Source: an uncultured Ruthenibacterium sp.
Lineage (GTDB): Bacteria; Bacillota; Clostridia; Oscillospirales; Ruminococcaceae
Reading direction: 5' to 3'
NCBI GenBank assembly: GCA_910587145.1
Contig: CAJUMH010000020.1
Span: forward strand, 1-60,528
DNA length: 60,528 nt
Part shown: in pieces, positions 41,137-49,973 of the stretch
How the letters are laid out: each line of letters starts with the position of its first letter
Position numbering within the stretch: position 1 is the first letter of the stretch
Translations under genes and position numbers: made by a program
Notes under the pieces: model-generated
Database searches by the model: none
Seen by the model: the letters and a program-made list of their open reading frames with translations, nothing else
What the model was told of the DNA's origin: nothing

Positions 41137-42458
41137 CACGCCGTCACCGTCCCTTCGATCAGCTGCGCCACCAGCGTATCGAACGCAAGCCCCGCGCCGC
41201 GCATCATACCCGGAAAACGGCTGTGCTCGGTGAAGCCGGGGATCGTATTCACCTCATTGAACACGATCCTTCCCTCCGGGGTGTAAAACAGATCCACGCG
41301 CGCAAAGCCCGCGCAGTCCAACGCACGGTAAACGGTTTCTGCCGCTGCGCGGATGCGCTCGCGCTCCGCGGCGGGCAGGCGGGCGGGCATATGGATGCGC
41401 GCCGTCTCGAGCGTATATTTTTCGGTGTAATCGAAAAAGCCGTGCGCAAGCTCGATCTCGTCCACCTCGCCCAACGTGAGCGATCCGCCCGTGCCCAGTA
41501 CGGCGCAGCCGACCTCGAAGCCCGGCACACCCTGCTCCACCAGCACCTTGTCGTCGTGGCTAAATGCGGCGGCCACAGCCTCGGCCAGCCTGTCCGGCGT
41601 TTCCACACGGGTGACGCCGAACGACGAGCCGGCGCGCGCAGGCTTCACGAACAGAGGATAGCGAAGCTGCTTTGTGCGCGCGGCAAGAAGCTGCCGCATG
41701 TTCCGCTCCGGCGGGGCTGCGGCATCTGCCGCGCGGGCCCGATCGGCCCGCGCGCCGGCCGAAAGCGTGCCGGCCGTTTGTGCGGCGCTTTTCTCCCGCG
41801 CGGCATTCTTTGCGCCAAACGGCGCCGCGGCGCAAAGCTCCTCCGCGCGCAGCACCGCGCACGGCGGTACGGCCACGCCGGCAGCCCCGGCCAGCCGGTG
41901 CGCGATATCCTTATCCATGCACACGGCGCTTGCCAGCACGCCGCACCCCACGCACGGAATATCCGCCAGCGCCAGCAGCCCCTGCACTGTGCCGTCCTCG
42001 CCGTTTTTGCCGTGCAGCACGGGAAACGCCGCGTCCAGCCGCTCTCTGCGCACTCCGCCCGGCTCCCACACCAGCAGGCCGTGGTCGGCCGGGTCGGGCG
42101 AGAGCGTTACGGGCGTGCAGTCTGCGGCCTCCCACGCGCCGGAGGCGATCTCCTGCGCGCTGCCGCAAAACCGCAGCCAGCGTCCCTCCCGCGTGATGCC
42201 GACGGGGACGGCCTCGAACCGGCTTTTTTCCATCGCGCGCACCACGGCCGCAGCCGATTGCAGCGATATTGCGTGCTCGCTGGAGCGCCCGCCGAACAGC
42301 ACGGCCACCCGGGGCCGGGTTGCCTGTCCGTTTGGCTGCCGGTCTGCCTGTCGGCTTGTTTGTTCATTTTCAGGCCCGCCGGCATGGATTTGCCCGTTTG
42401 GCTGCCCGGTTGTCCGCAGGTTTTCCTGCCCGTTTGCCTGTTTCGCATTTTCTTTCAT
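41136..42458 (-). CDS. vanG: VanG-type D-alanine:D-serine ligase
   Basis: 440 residues from ATG 42458 (GGGGGATC upstream). VanG-like throughout: VAVLFGGRSSEHAISLQSA, FPVLHGKNGEDGTVQGL, CMDKDIAHRL, FVKPARAGSSFGVTRV, and the omega-loop region EIELAHGFFDYTEKYTLE, which matches D-Ala-D-Ser ligases rather than VanA (no His at the key site). FNEVNTIPGFTEHSRFP ends the ATP-grasp core. Oddities: a 45-residue Gln/Asn/Gly-rich N-terminal extension with repeated NGQ, and an insert of about 45 Ala/Arg-rich residues between the N-terminal and central domains (DNA 41660-41850). First gene of a three-gene operon; no vanR/vanS is adjacent. Confidence 0.9.
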   Translation of the reverse strand: MKENAKQANGQENLRTTGQPNGQIHAGGPENEQTSRQADRQPNGQATRPRVAVLFGGRSSEHAISLQSAAAVVRAMEKSRFEAVPVGITREGRWLRFCGSAQEIASGAWEAADCTPVTLSPDPADHGLLVWEPGGVRRERLDAAFPVLHGKNGEDGTVQGLLALADIPCVGCGVLASAVCMDKDIAHRLAGAAGVAVPPCAVLRAEELCAAAPFGAKNAAREKSAAQTAGTLSAGARADRARAADAAAPPERNMRQLLAARTKQLRYPLFVKPARAGSSFGVTRVETPDRLAEAVAAAFSHDDKVLVEQGVPGFEVGCAVLGTGGSLTLGEVDEIELAHGFFDYTEKYTLETARIHMPARLPAAERERIRAAAETVYRALDCAGFARVDLFYTPEGRIVFNEVNTIPGFTEHSRFPGMMRGAGLAFDTLVAQLIEGTVTA

Positions 42459-42952
42459 CCGATGATCCCCCTTTGCTGCAGCTCGCCCGGCCGCGCCGCC
42501 CCGCGGCCGGACGGACAAGTTCAGCTTCCTTTCGCGCCGCCATGCGGCGGCTTTTCCGATACGATCGACACGCCCTCTTACGGGCGGTTCCATAAGAAAA
42601 CAAAGGACTTGTTTTCAGGCGTGTTGACTTTATGAGATCATCATACCCCCCAAACCTGACAACAGGGCGGGGAAAAGCTTTCAAAAGGCTTACGGGTTTC
42701 TGTGCATGCACTGACGCTTTTTTGCCGGAAATCTTACCGGGAGAGAACGCCGGAACCGCCGGTTCGCGACGCTTTTTGGGGAGGCGCTTTTTTCCATGCG
42801 GCTCAAAAAAAGAAGAAAAGCGGCCGCGTTTTATTCCCGCGGCCGCTGCTTTTTTATTAAAACAGAAGATGATTTCAGGGCAACGCTCCTCCCCGGCCGC
42901 GCGCCGGCGGCCCTGCCTGCAATGCGGGACGAGCCCGGCTGAAGCCCTGTAT
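42459..42952. other. Gap upstream of the van operon
   Basis: No gene is seen. It carries a bidirectional terminator (42820-42857) and must hold the van promoter. The nearest candidate on the minus strand (TTGTCA near 42660 with TATGAT near 42640) has a spacer too short to trust. Confidence 0.4.
42820..42857. terminator. Bidirectional terminator after the ccdA-thioredoxin operon
   Basis: GCGGCCGCG (42820-42828) pairs perfectly with CGCGGCCGC (42838-42846). AGAAAA lies on one side and TGCTTTTTT on the other. Confidence 0.85.
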
Positions 42953-43543
42953 TTATTCGGGCAGGATCATGCCGATTCCCTTTTGCAGGGTCTCGGCGTC
43001 GATCGCGCCGCGCGCATAGGCAATGAGATCGCCGTCGGCCCCGATGAAAAAAGTGGTGGGCAGAGAGGATACGCCATAGCTTTTGGCGGCGTCCGTCTCC
43101 AGATCGTAGAACACCGGGAAGGTATATTCCTGCTCCGCCACAAGATCCGCCGCGCTCTCGACGGTTTCCCGGGCGCCGTCGGTCATGTTGATCATCAGGA
43201 ATTGAACGTCTTCACCGAGCTCCAGATACTTCTTCTGAAAATCCGGCATTTCCGACCGGCAGGGGCCGCACCAGCTGGCCCAGAAGTTCAGCACGATAGG
43301 CTTGCCGATAAAATCGGACAGATGGATCTCGCCGCCCTCTGCGTCGTAGACGGTAAAATCCGGGGCAGGCGTTTTTTCCTTTGCATCGTCCGTTTCCTGT
43401 TCCGCTTCCTGCGCCGGCGTGCTCTGCGCCGCCAGTCGGTCGGGCTGCACGTTCGCTCCCAACCAATCGTAAAGCACAAAAGCGCCGCCCATAAGCAGAA
43501 TAAACGCAGGCAGAAGGATGAGAAGCATTTTTTTATGGTTCAT
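42953..43543 (-). CDS. Membrane-anchored TlpA/ResA-like thioredoxin
   Basis: 196 residues from ATG 43543 after AAGGAGAT. One N-terminal anchor (LLILLPAFILLMGGAFVLYD), an acidic linker, then a TlpA/AhpC-TSA fold with the active site NFWASWCGPCRSEMPDFQ (near 95-110) and cis-Pro in VSSLPTTFFIG. It reduces disulfides outside the membrane, taking electrons from CcdA encoded just upstream (10-bp gap; its ribosome binding site abuts the ccdA stop). Cytochrome c genes, the classic clients, are not in the window. Confidence 0.92.
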   Translation of the reverse strand: MNHKKMLLILLPAFILLMGGAFVLYDWLGANVQPDRLAAQSTPAQEAEQETDDAKEKTPAPDFTVYDAEGGEIHLSDFIGKPIVLNFWASWCGPCRSEMPDFQKKYLELGEDVQFLMINMTDGARETVESAADLVAEQEYTFPVFYDLETDAAKSYGVSSLPTTFFIGADGDLIAYARGAIDAETLQKGIGMILPE

Positions 43544-43553
43544 AGCGATCTCC

Positions 43554-44216
43554 TTAACCAAGCAGATTCAGCAGACGTCCCATCGTGCCGGTAGCCATCA
43601 GAACGCCCAGCAGTACCAACAGGCCGCCGCTTACGGCATTGAGAATCCTGTAGTTTTTTTGAATCAGGCTGAAGGCGGTTTTCATGCCGTCGATCAGTAC
43701 TGCGCTGAGGACGAACGGAACGCCGAGGCCCAGAGAGTACGCAAGCAGCATCAGCATCCCCTCCGCCGCATGCGCCCGTTGGGACGCCAGCATCAGCGCA
43801 GAGCCCAGAAACGCCCCAACGCAGGGCGTCCAGCCGACAGAAAAGATCATCCCGAACAGCAGCGCGGAGAAAAAGCCCATCTTCTCCCCGTTTACGGAAT
43901 GTCGGATGCCCTTGAACAGGTTCAGCCGGATCACGCCGAGAAAATTCAGACCAAAAACGACGACGATCAGGCCCGTAACGATATTTACGGCAACCTGATA
44001 TTCTCTTAAAAAAGCGCCCGCCGTTCCCGCCAGCGCGCCAAGGCTTACAAACACCGCTGTGAATCCCGTTACAAAGCCAAACGCGGCCTGCAGCGTTTTC
44101 GCCGTGCTCCGCTTGCCGCCTCCCGCGAAATAGGAAATATAGACCGGCAGCATCGGGAGCAGGCAAGGCGAAAGAAAAGTAATCATTCCCTCTAAAAAAG
44201 AGATCGCATATTGCAT
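43554..44216 (-). CDS. ccdA: CcdA-type transmembrane thiol-disulfide carrier
   Basis: 220 residues, six membrane helices. The two redox cysteines are in FLSPCLLPMLPVY (near 17) and VGWTPCVGAFLG (near 130), the CcdA/DsbD-beta signature. GIRLNLFKG-like loops (VIRLNLFKGIRH) face the cytoplasm. It passes electrons from cytoplasmic thioredoxin to the exported thioredoxin-like protein downstream. ATG after GAAAGGGGATG. Confidence 0.93.
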   Translation of the reverse strand: MQYAISFLEGMITFLSPCLLPMLPVYISYFAGGGKRSTAKTLQAAFGFVTGFTAVFVSLGALAGTAGAFLREYQVAVNIVTGLIVVVFGLNFLGVIRLNLFKGIRHSVNGEKMGFFSALLFGMIFSVGWTPCVGAFLGSALMLASQRAHAAEGMLMLLAYSLGLGVPFVLSAVLIDGMKTAFSLIQKNYRILNAVSGGLLVLLGVLMATGTMGRLLNLLG

Positions 44217-44472
44217 TTGCCGTTACATCCCCTTTCTAAAAGCCTTCGGCGCCGGCTGCCCTGCACAGGCCATAGAGCAGAGCGGGCCGGCAGCGGCACA
44301 GCGCCTGCCGGTACACTCGCCGGAAACGAGGCGCGAAGCTTTCGTTGGCCGAATTTGTTTTTGCGGTCTTCCTTTCACTCTGTGAGCACTCCTTTATTGC
44401 ATTTTTCCGTTTGAGCTGCGATACAATTATCTTTATGATAACCCGCGCCCGGTTTTTTAAGGGATTTAAAAA
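44217..44472. other. Gap upstream of ccdA
   Basis: I see no gene. The AT-rich part (44370-44450) may hold the ccdA promoter, but no clear pair of boxes was found. Confidence 0.4.
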
Positions 44473-44511
44473 GAGCGGGAATCGAATTTTGAATTCCCGC
44501 TCTCTTTTTGC
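44473..44511. terminator. Bidirectional terminator after the Rpn-type gene
   Basis: GAGCGGGAAT pairs with ATTCCCGCTC around TCGAATTTTGA-type loop bases; A and T tracts on both sides. Confidence 0.8.
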
Positions 44512-44521
44512 CTGCGAGCGT

Positions 44522-45352
44522 TTATGCGCCCTGTCCGGCCTGCAATTTCTTCACATCATCCACAGAAAGTCCCGAAATATCGGCTATTTCTTCCAAGGCA
44601 TATTTTCCTGCCTGTAACATACGAAGCGCCGCCTTTTTCATGCCCTCTTTCATGCCTTCTTTCAAGGATTCGTTTCTCATATCCTCCATGACCTTACACA
44701 TAATCGCAATTCCCTCCTTGCTCTTTTTGAAAAACCGAACCCGCTCTGCCAGCTCGTCATAGTACATATCCTCCGGGGCCGTGCAGGAAAAATCGTGCAT
44801 CAGCCTTCCGATGGGCGTATCATCCCGGTATGCGCCGTTCACATACAGAATATGTGAACCGTCTCCAAAGCTCTCGCCGGTATCAAAGATATATCTGTCG
44901 ATATGATAAAGCGGCAGATCTTTGCCGATCACGTCGTGCTCGGTAATGAATACCACATACGTTTCCGGAAGCGCGTCAAAATCCTCGCCCTTTCGCAGAA
45001 AATTCGCATCCATCATACTGCTGTTATATCTTGCCCGTTTTCGCCCGGCTCCTTTGTCGGATCGCTGAATTTCGACATTGATTTTTCGCCCGGCGCCGTC
45101 CGTTGCCAGAACGTCCAGCCGCACAGACCGGTTTAGCAGATTTTCCACAAATACCTGTGTGCGAACATCCACAACGATCAGGTCGGATCTATTCAGCACG
45201 ATCCGCAGCACAAGCTGGATATACCTGGGATCCCCTTCAAAGCACTTTGTGAGAAAGTCATCATCCAGCAGGCGAAAGCCCCTCAGCCTTTGAAGATCTT
45301 CCTGGTGCTGCCGGTCGAGTCGGTCTGTCGTTGTCAAATTTACCACCCGCAC
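44522..45352 (-). CDS. Rpn-family/PDDEXK-type nuclease (transposase-like)
   Basis: 276 residues. The N-terminal half carries the PD-(D/E)xK core: RLDVLATDGAGRKINVEIQ (Asp, then ExQ, near 80-98), preceded by LNRSVRLD and followed by RKRARYNSSMMDA. The middle has LPLYHIDRYI and the family-typical CTAPEDMYYDELAERVRFFKK. The C-terminus is a charged helix (SLKEGMKEGMKKAA) ending in a small DNA-binding-like segment (LEEIADISGLSVDDVKKL). These proteins are RecA-independent recombination-promoting nucleases or domesticated transposases and are abundant and mobile in clostridia. Less GC-rich than its neighbours. Promoter at 45378-45406. Confidence 0.88.
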   Translation of the reverse strand: MRVVNLTTTDRLDRQHQEDLQRLRGFRLLDDDFLTKCFEGDPRYIQLVLRIVLNRSDLIVVDVRTQVFVENLLNRSVRLDVLATDGAGRKINVEIQRSDKGAGRKRARYNSSMMDANFLRKGEDFDALPETYVVFITEHDVIGKDLPLYHIDRYIFDTGESFGDGSHILYVNGAYRDDTPIGRLMHDFSCTAPEDMYYDELAERVRFFKKSKEGIAIMCKVMEDMRNESLKEGMKEGMKKAALRMLQAGKYALEEIADISGLSVDDVKKLQAGQGA

Positions 45353-45377
45353 TCATTTGTGTTTTCGATCTGCTTTT

Positions 45378-45406
45378 ATCCTAACATAGATCCCGCTTTT
45401 TTTCAA
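45378..45406 (-). promoter_or_regulatory. Sigma-A promoter of the Rpn-type gene
   Basis: Minus strand TTGAAA (45406-45401), 17 bp, TAGGAT (45383-45378). Confidence 0.6.
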
Positions 45407-45474
45407 GATAACCGGATGAAAAGCGGAGAAAGCTGCATGAATCCGCGCTGATGGCGCGGCCTCAGAGCAGTTCT

Positions 45475-48252
45475 TTATTTTCCCCTCGCGAGCGTCTGGT
45501 GCAGCCTCATCAACTGCGCCACGCAGGCGCTTTCGGTGGTGGTTTTAATATCGAAGCCGTAGGCCGCCATCACGGCGCGGTCGTTGGCCTGATGGGCGCG
45601 GCGCAGCTCGGGCGGCATCGTCAATTCGTCGTACAGGTCGGCGAGGCTGGAATTCGGGTACAGCGCGCGGGCGTCCAAAATCGCCTGCGCCGTTTTTTCG
45701 ATAGCTGCCTTTTGTGCCTCGGTGGGCGCTGGCCACGGGAAATTGTTGTAGACAATATCCTTGGAATAGCGATAATCGCTTTTCAATCGTCCGCACACCG
45801 CCCGCATCCATGCCATGTGGACATTAGACGTTAAAACGCCGAGGTGATAGAGCGTTGTATTGGGGATGATAAAGACAAGATCGCTGCACAAAGTATCCGG
45901 TGTCATAAATCCCATCGGTACATAGCGCCGCCGCTCGGAGGACACTTTGGGAATGATCGTATAGTTGGATGAGGGTATAGTGGTTGTTCCAAAACGCAAA
46001 GGATACTCAGCCGCTTTTTGTGTGGCGGCTCGAAAGCTGTTTTTCCGAAATTCCCGCACCGCATTGATACGTTTCATACATTCAGGAAGCTTGCGCAGTT
46101 CGTTTGGAGGACATTCTTCCAACCTCAGGCACCAGCGCGGACAGCGGTTGATAAATTCCTGCGAGCCATACCACGGCCGGAACCATTTTTCCGCGTTTGG
46201 CTCTTTTTGCAGAAACTCTGTTTTCTCTTCCTCGGTGAACAGATAAAAGCCGCCGTCCAGCGGCATATTGCCGATGCCGATTTCCGGCACGTCGCAGAGC
46301 GGCTTGCTCCTGCTCTCCACAAAAACGTTGTCCGCATCCAGCAGATACCCGTTGATGTTCTTTGCCGTCTGCGGGCGGTCGCCCGTAAACAGCAGCTTCG
46401 GCGCAGCGTTTAGCGCGGTGGAAAAGCCGACGATCACGCAATGCACGTGCGCCTTACTTTTTGCCTCGCTGTCCCACCGGAAGGTGCGGTATGCAAAATC
46501 AATGTGCACGCCCATTGCAAACAACGGCTTCCAGAGGTTCGACACGCTTTCGCCCTGGCACACGGAATTGGTGGATACCAGCGCCGCGCGGCTGGCGGCG
46601 CCGTCCATCATCTCGGCGGCCTTTTTGTACCAGCAGGAAACATAGTCCAGATTGCCCGCGTTTTTCCACCCGGGGAACACGCCGTTCAAATCGTCCTTCT
46701 GCGCCGCGCTCATCATGCGCGCGCCCACAAACGGCGGATTGCCCATGATATAGTTTAGCTTCTCTTTGGGCACCACGTCCGCCCAGTCCATACGCAGCGC
46801 GTTGCCCTCGGCAATGTTCGCATAGCTTTTCAGCGGCAGAAAGTCGAGCGACATGTGCACCACGTCCTCGGTCTCTTTGAGCATCTGGCTCTCGGCAATC
46901 CACAGCGCCGTTTTCGCCACCGTCACCGCAAAATCGTTTACCTCTATGCCGTAAAACTGCCCGATGGATACCTGAATGGGGCTGCTGGCTTCGTCGGCCA
47001 GCGTCACCTGCCCGTAAGAGAGCATCCCCAGCGCCTCGTTCTCCAGCCGCCGCAGGGAGATGTACGTCTCCGTTAAAAAATTGCCGCTGCCGCACGCCGG
47101 ATCGAGGAACGTAAGCCGGGCAAGCTTTGCCTGGAATTCCCGCAGGCGTTTTTCCCGCGCCTTATCCACCGCGATTTCCTTAATTTCTGCCAGCTCCTGC
47201 CGCAGGCTGTCCAAAAACAGCGGGCCGATCACTTTATGAATATTTTCTATCGAGGTGTAGTGCATCCCGCCCGCGCGGCGCGTCTCGGGGTTCAGGGTGC
47301 TCTCGAACACCGCGCCGAAGATCGTCGGGCTGATGGCCGACCAGTCGAAATCCTCGCTTGCCCGGTACAACAGCAGCTCCACGATCGTTTCGTCAAAGCG
47401 CGGGAGGACGATTTTCTCATCCGCAAACAGCCCGCCGTTCACATAGGGGAACGAGAGCAGTTCCTCATCCAGGTACGGGTCGCGTTCTTCCGGTTTGGTA
47501 TCCAGAATATGAAAAAGGTTGATGAGGGCTTGCCGCACGTCCCGCACATCCTTTTTTGCGATGCGCTCGATGTAATGATGGAACTTGCCCCGCCCGCCGA
47601 AAACGCCCGCGTCCTCGGCATACAGGCAGAACACCAGCCGCACGCACAGCATATTCAGGCTTTTCAGCGTTTCGGGGCTCTCCGGGTCTTTGTACTGCTT
47701 TAAGAGCGCGTCGTACAGCGCGCCCACCAGCTCCCCCGCCTGCAGGGAGATCTCCATCTCCTTCTGAATGCCCGCGTCGCCTGTATCCACAAGGAATTGC
47801 AGGCGGTAATATTCCTTTTCCAGATTCTCCAGCAATACGATCTCCGGTTCGCCCGCCGGGCGCTCCATGTCGTAGATATGAAATTCCTTAAAATTGCACG
47901 CTACAATCCAGCGGGGGCGCTGCGAATAGGGCAGCTCGGCCGAATAGCGCTTGGCCTGCTGAAAGGGCGTCAGCTTCGTGCCGTCCGATTGCGGAATGGG
48001 CTTTTTCAGATCCTTGTCCAATCCTTTTTGCTCAATCAGGACGTGCGTTGCGGGCAAAATGCCGTCGATGAAACTGGTGTGATCGAGCCGCACCTGTTCC
48101 TCAAAGATAATGAACTGCTCCGGCTGCGCAACACCGTACACATCCCGCAAAAGCGACAGCCAGAATGGCTGGCTTTCGCCCTTCTCATAGCCCCGGCCTT
48201 CCCACTCCGCCGCAAACTTTTTTGCCGCCGCGCGCCTCTCTGCATCCGTCAT
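45475..48252 (-). CDS. MmeI-like single-chain type II restriction-modification enzyme (DNA methyltransferase)
   Basis: 925 residues. The N-terminal part has a possible nuclease core, LDHTSFIDGILPATHVLIEQ followed by K (D...ExK type, near 55-75). A helical linker follows. Residues about 330-620 are an N6-adenine methyltransferase: TFLDPACGSGNFLTETY (motif I), YGIEVNDFAVTVAKTALWIA, and NPPFVGARMM (motif IV NPPF). The C-terminal 300 residues form the target-recognition part. Length and order match MmeI-type IIG enzymes that both cut and methylate; no separate endonuclease or specificity subunit is beside it. ATG preceded by GGAGGGATG. Recognition site not predictable. Confidence 0.88.
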   Translation of the reverse strand: MTDAERRAAAKKFAAEWEGRGYEKGESQPFWLSLLRDVYGVAQPEQFIIFEEQVRLDHTSFIDGILPATHVLIEQKGLDKDLKKPIPQSDGTKLTPFQQAKRYSAELPYSQRPRWIVACNFKEFHIYDMERPAGEPEIVLLENLEKEYYRLQFLVDTGDAGIQKEMEISLQAGELVGALYDALLKQYKDPESPETLKSLNMLCVRLVFCLYAEDAGVFGGRGKFHHYIERIAKKDVRDVRQALINLFHILDTKPEERDPYLDEELLSFPYVNGGLFADEKIVLPRFDETIVELLLYRASEDFDWSAISPTIFGAVFESTLNPETRRAGGMHYTSIENIHKVIGPLFLDSLRQELAEIKEIAVDKAREKRLREFQAKLARLTFLDPACGSGNFLTETYISLRRLENEALGMLSYGQVTLADEASSPIQVSIGQFYGIEVNDFAVTVAKTALWIAESQMLKETEDVVHMSLDFLPLKSYANIAEGNALRMDWADVVPKEKLNYIMGNPPFVGARMMSAAQKDDLNGVFPGWKNAGNLDYVSCWYKKAAEMMDGAASRAALVSTNSVCQGESVSNLWKPLFAMGVHIDFAYRTFRWDSEAKSKAHVHCVIVGFSTALNAAPKLLFTGDRPQTAKNINGYLLDADNVFVESRSKPLCDVPEIGIGNMPLDGGFYLFTEEEKTEFLQKEPNAEKWFRPWYGSQEFINRCPRWCLRLEECPPNELRKLPECMKRINAVREFRKNSFRAATQKAAEYPLRFGTTTIPSSNYTIIPKVSSERRRYVPMGFMTPDTLCSDLVFIIPNTTLYHLGVLTSNVHMAWMRAVCGRLKSDYRYSKDIVYNNFPWPAPTEAQKAAIEKTAQAILDARALYPNSSLADLYDELTMPPELRRAHQANDRAVMAAYGFDIKTTTESACVAQLMRLHQTLARGK

Positions 48253-48672
48253 GTTTGCATCCCTCCCGGCGTTCTACGCCGCTCTGCCGTTTTCCTTTTT
48301 GCCGCATCTCTGCGTTCCGTTTGCCGTACCGTCTCTGAAAATCTTTCCGGCAGGGGGAGTACGCTCTATTCGTCTCTTTGCCGATTTCCCTGCCTTGCTG
48401 TTTTATCCCTTCGTCGCTTCTCTGCTTTGCCATTTTGCTGTTTTCCCATTTTGCCGCTCTATGCTTCGCCATTCCTCTGTTTCTTCGATTATACCGGAAA
48501 AGCGTCGTTTTCTCAAGCTTTTGCGCGCGGCCTCTCTCTTTTTCGTCCACCGTTGCTCCGCACCCATTCCCGCGCCGCAATGATACGTCCGGCGTTCGAG
48601 CGGGCTGGTTCTGGGGCTTCCGGCATTCATCGCCCCCGCTCCCGCCGAAATTCTGTCGGAGACGGCAAAAAA
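48253..48672. other. Gap upstream of the restriction-modification gene
   Basis: Pyrimidine-rich on the plus strand with no supportable gene; possible frames on both strands are low-complexity. Confidence 0.45.
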
Positions 48673-48697
48673 CCGCCGCCCCGAACAGGGGCGGCGG
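48673..48697 (-). terminator. Terminator of the ECF-sigma operon
   Basis: CCGCCGCCCC pairs perfectly with GGGGCGGCGG. On the minus strand it is followed by TTTTTTGCC. Confidence 0.85.
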
Positions 48698-48797
48698 CCA
48701 TGGAACGCTTTGGTTTCGCCGGCGTATTGTGCCGGGGAAAGGTTTGCGCCTTCCATTGTTTTCTTCGGTTGTTCCGTTTTCAGCGCAGGCGCGAGCG

Positions 48798-49973
48798 TCA
48801 CTCTCCCGAAAGAGCTTCCTCCATCTGGCGGTTCAAACGTTCGATCTCCTGCTGCAGCTCCTCCGCGCGCGCTTCGGCGGCGGCATTCTCCTGCTGCGCC
48901 TCGGCGGCGGAAATTTCGGCGATTGCGGCGCGCTCTTCGGCCTCGACCAGCCGGTCGTTCAGCGCTTCGATCTCCTCTTGCAGGCGCTGCTGCTCCTCCT
49001 GCCGGCCGTCGTTCCACGCGGCGGCCTCCTCGGATGTCATGTAACAGCCGGCTTCTTCCACATAGATCTGCTCGCTCACATATTGCAGCAGCTCCGCATC
49101 GGACATTTCCAGCTGATACCGGCCGGAAAGATCCATCGTGTACTGCGGCGCGCCGCCCTCCGGCGGATCGACGCTGTGGAAATTAACGGCAAGGCCGGGC
49201 AGGCTTTGCGCGCGCAGCGCGTTGAGCACGGGACGGCACGCCTTCACAAAGGCCGCCTTGTCCGCGTATGCGCCGCGCAGCTCCACCGTCAGGTAAACGC
49301 GGTCGCCCGTCTTCAGATCTTCGGCTGTCTGAATTGCATCATAGCCGCCGCTGTAGGTAAGGCCCGCGCTCACGTGGATCTGGGAGATGCTGCCCGCGTC
49401 CTTCAGCTGCCCGTACAGCGCATCATAGATCGATTGCTCCACGCGCATTTCCGCAGACGAACGCCCCGGGCCCTCGTACTCGAGCACGAGCGGAAGACAG
49501 CTTGCGGCCAGCGCGCCCACCAGCAGGAAAAAGCAGACGACCATCGAAAGAAAATCGTATTTCAGCCGCGCGCCCTTCGCCGCGGCGGCCGAAATGAGCA
49601 CCTCGGCGCCCAGCGCCACCAGCAGCAGCGGAGAAAGCTTGCAGAACAGCAGCAGCATGTTCTGATCGTGCGAAAACTGGAACGTGCAGATGGCTGCGCC
49701 CACTACAATAAGCGCGGCGCCCATGGTAAGCGTGCCCACACGGCGCGCCGGTCGCTCGGGCCGGGACGCCGCAGGCGCGGCAGAGGCGGACGCGGGGGCG
49801 GCAGAGGCCGTGGGTTTTGCAGATGCGGCAGAGGCAAAAGCGGCAGCGGTAGGGGCACACGCAGAGGCGGCAAGCGCCGCGGCTTCGGCCGGCGCAGCGG
49901 GCGGCGGGCCGCCCGCCGTCTGGCCCGGCGTGCCGGAAGAAGCGTTTCCGTTCCTGATCGGTTCCTCAGACAT
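48798..49973 (-). CDS. Membrane protein with Ala/Pro-rich N-terminus and C-terminal coiled coil
   Basis: 391 residues from ATG 49973, overlapping the stop of the preceding gene by 8 bases (ATGTCTGA). Order: an Ala/Pro/Ser low-complexity region (15-75); three hydrophobic helices (about 85-165: MGAALIVVGAAICTFQF, LLLFCKLSPLLLVALGAEVL, FLSMVVCFFLLVGALAA); an exposed alpha/beta domain (170-310); a long Glu/Ala/Gln coiled coil (about 320-385, EEQQRLQEEIEALNDRLVEA). No family recognised. It is the last gene of the group with the ECF sigma and anti-sigma genes and is probably a regulon member. Confidence 0.75.
   Translation of the reverse strand: MSEEPIRNGNASSGTPGQTAGGPPPAAPAEAAALAASACAPTAAAFASAASAKPTASAAPASASAAPAASRPERPARRVGTLTMGAALIVVGAAICTFQFSHDQNMLLLFCKLSPLLLVALGAEVLISAAAAKGARLKYDFLSMVVCFFLLVGALAASCLPLVLEYEGPGRSSAEMRVEQSIYDALYGQLKDAGSISQIHVSAGLTYSGGYDAIQTAEDLKTGDRVYLTVELRGAYADKAAFVKACRPVLNALRAQSLPGLAVNFHSVDPPEGGAPQYTMDLSGRYQLEMSDAELLQYVSEQIYVEEAGCYMTSEEAAAWNDGRQEEQQRLQEEIEALNDRLVEAEERAAIAEISAAEAQQENAAAEARAEELQQEIERLNRQMEEALSGE

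Noticed and set aside
42632..43594. A 320-codon plus-strand frame over the thioredoxin-like gene
   Set aside because: Antisense to a gene with WCGPC and a clean ribosome binding site.
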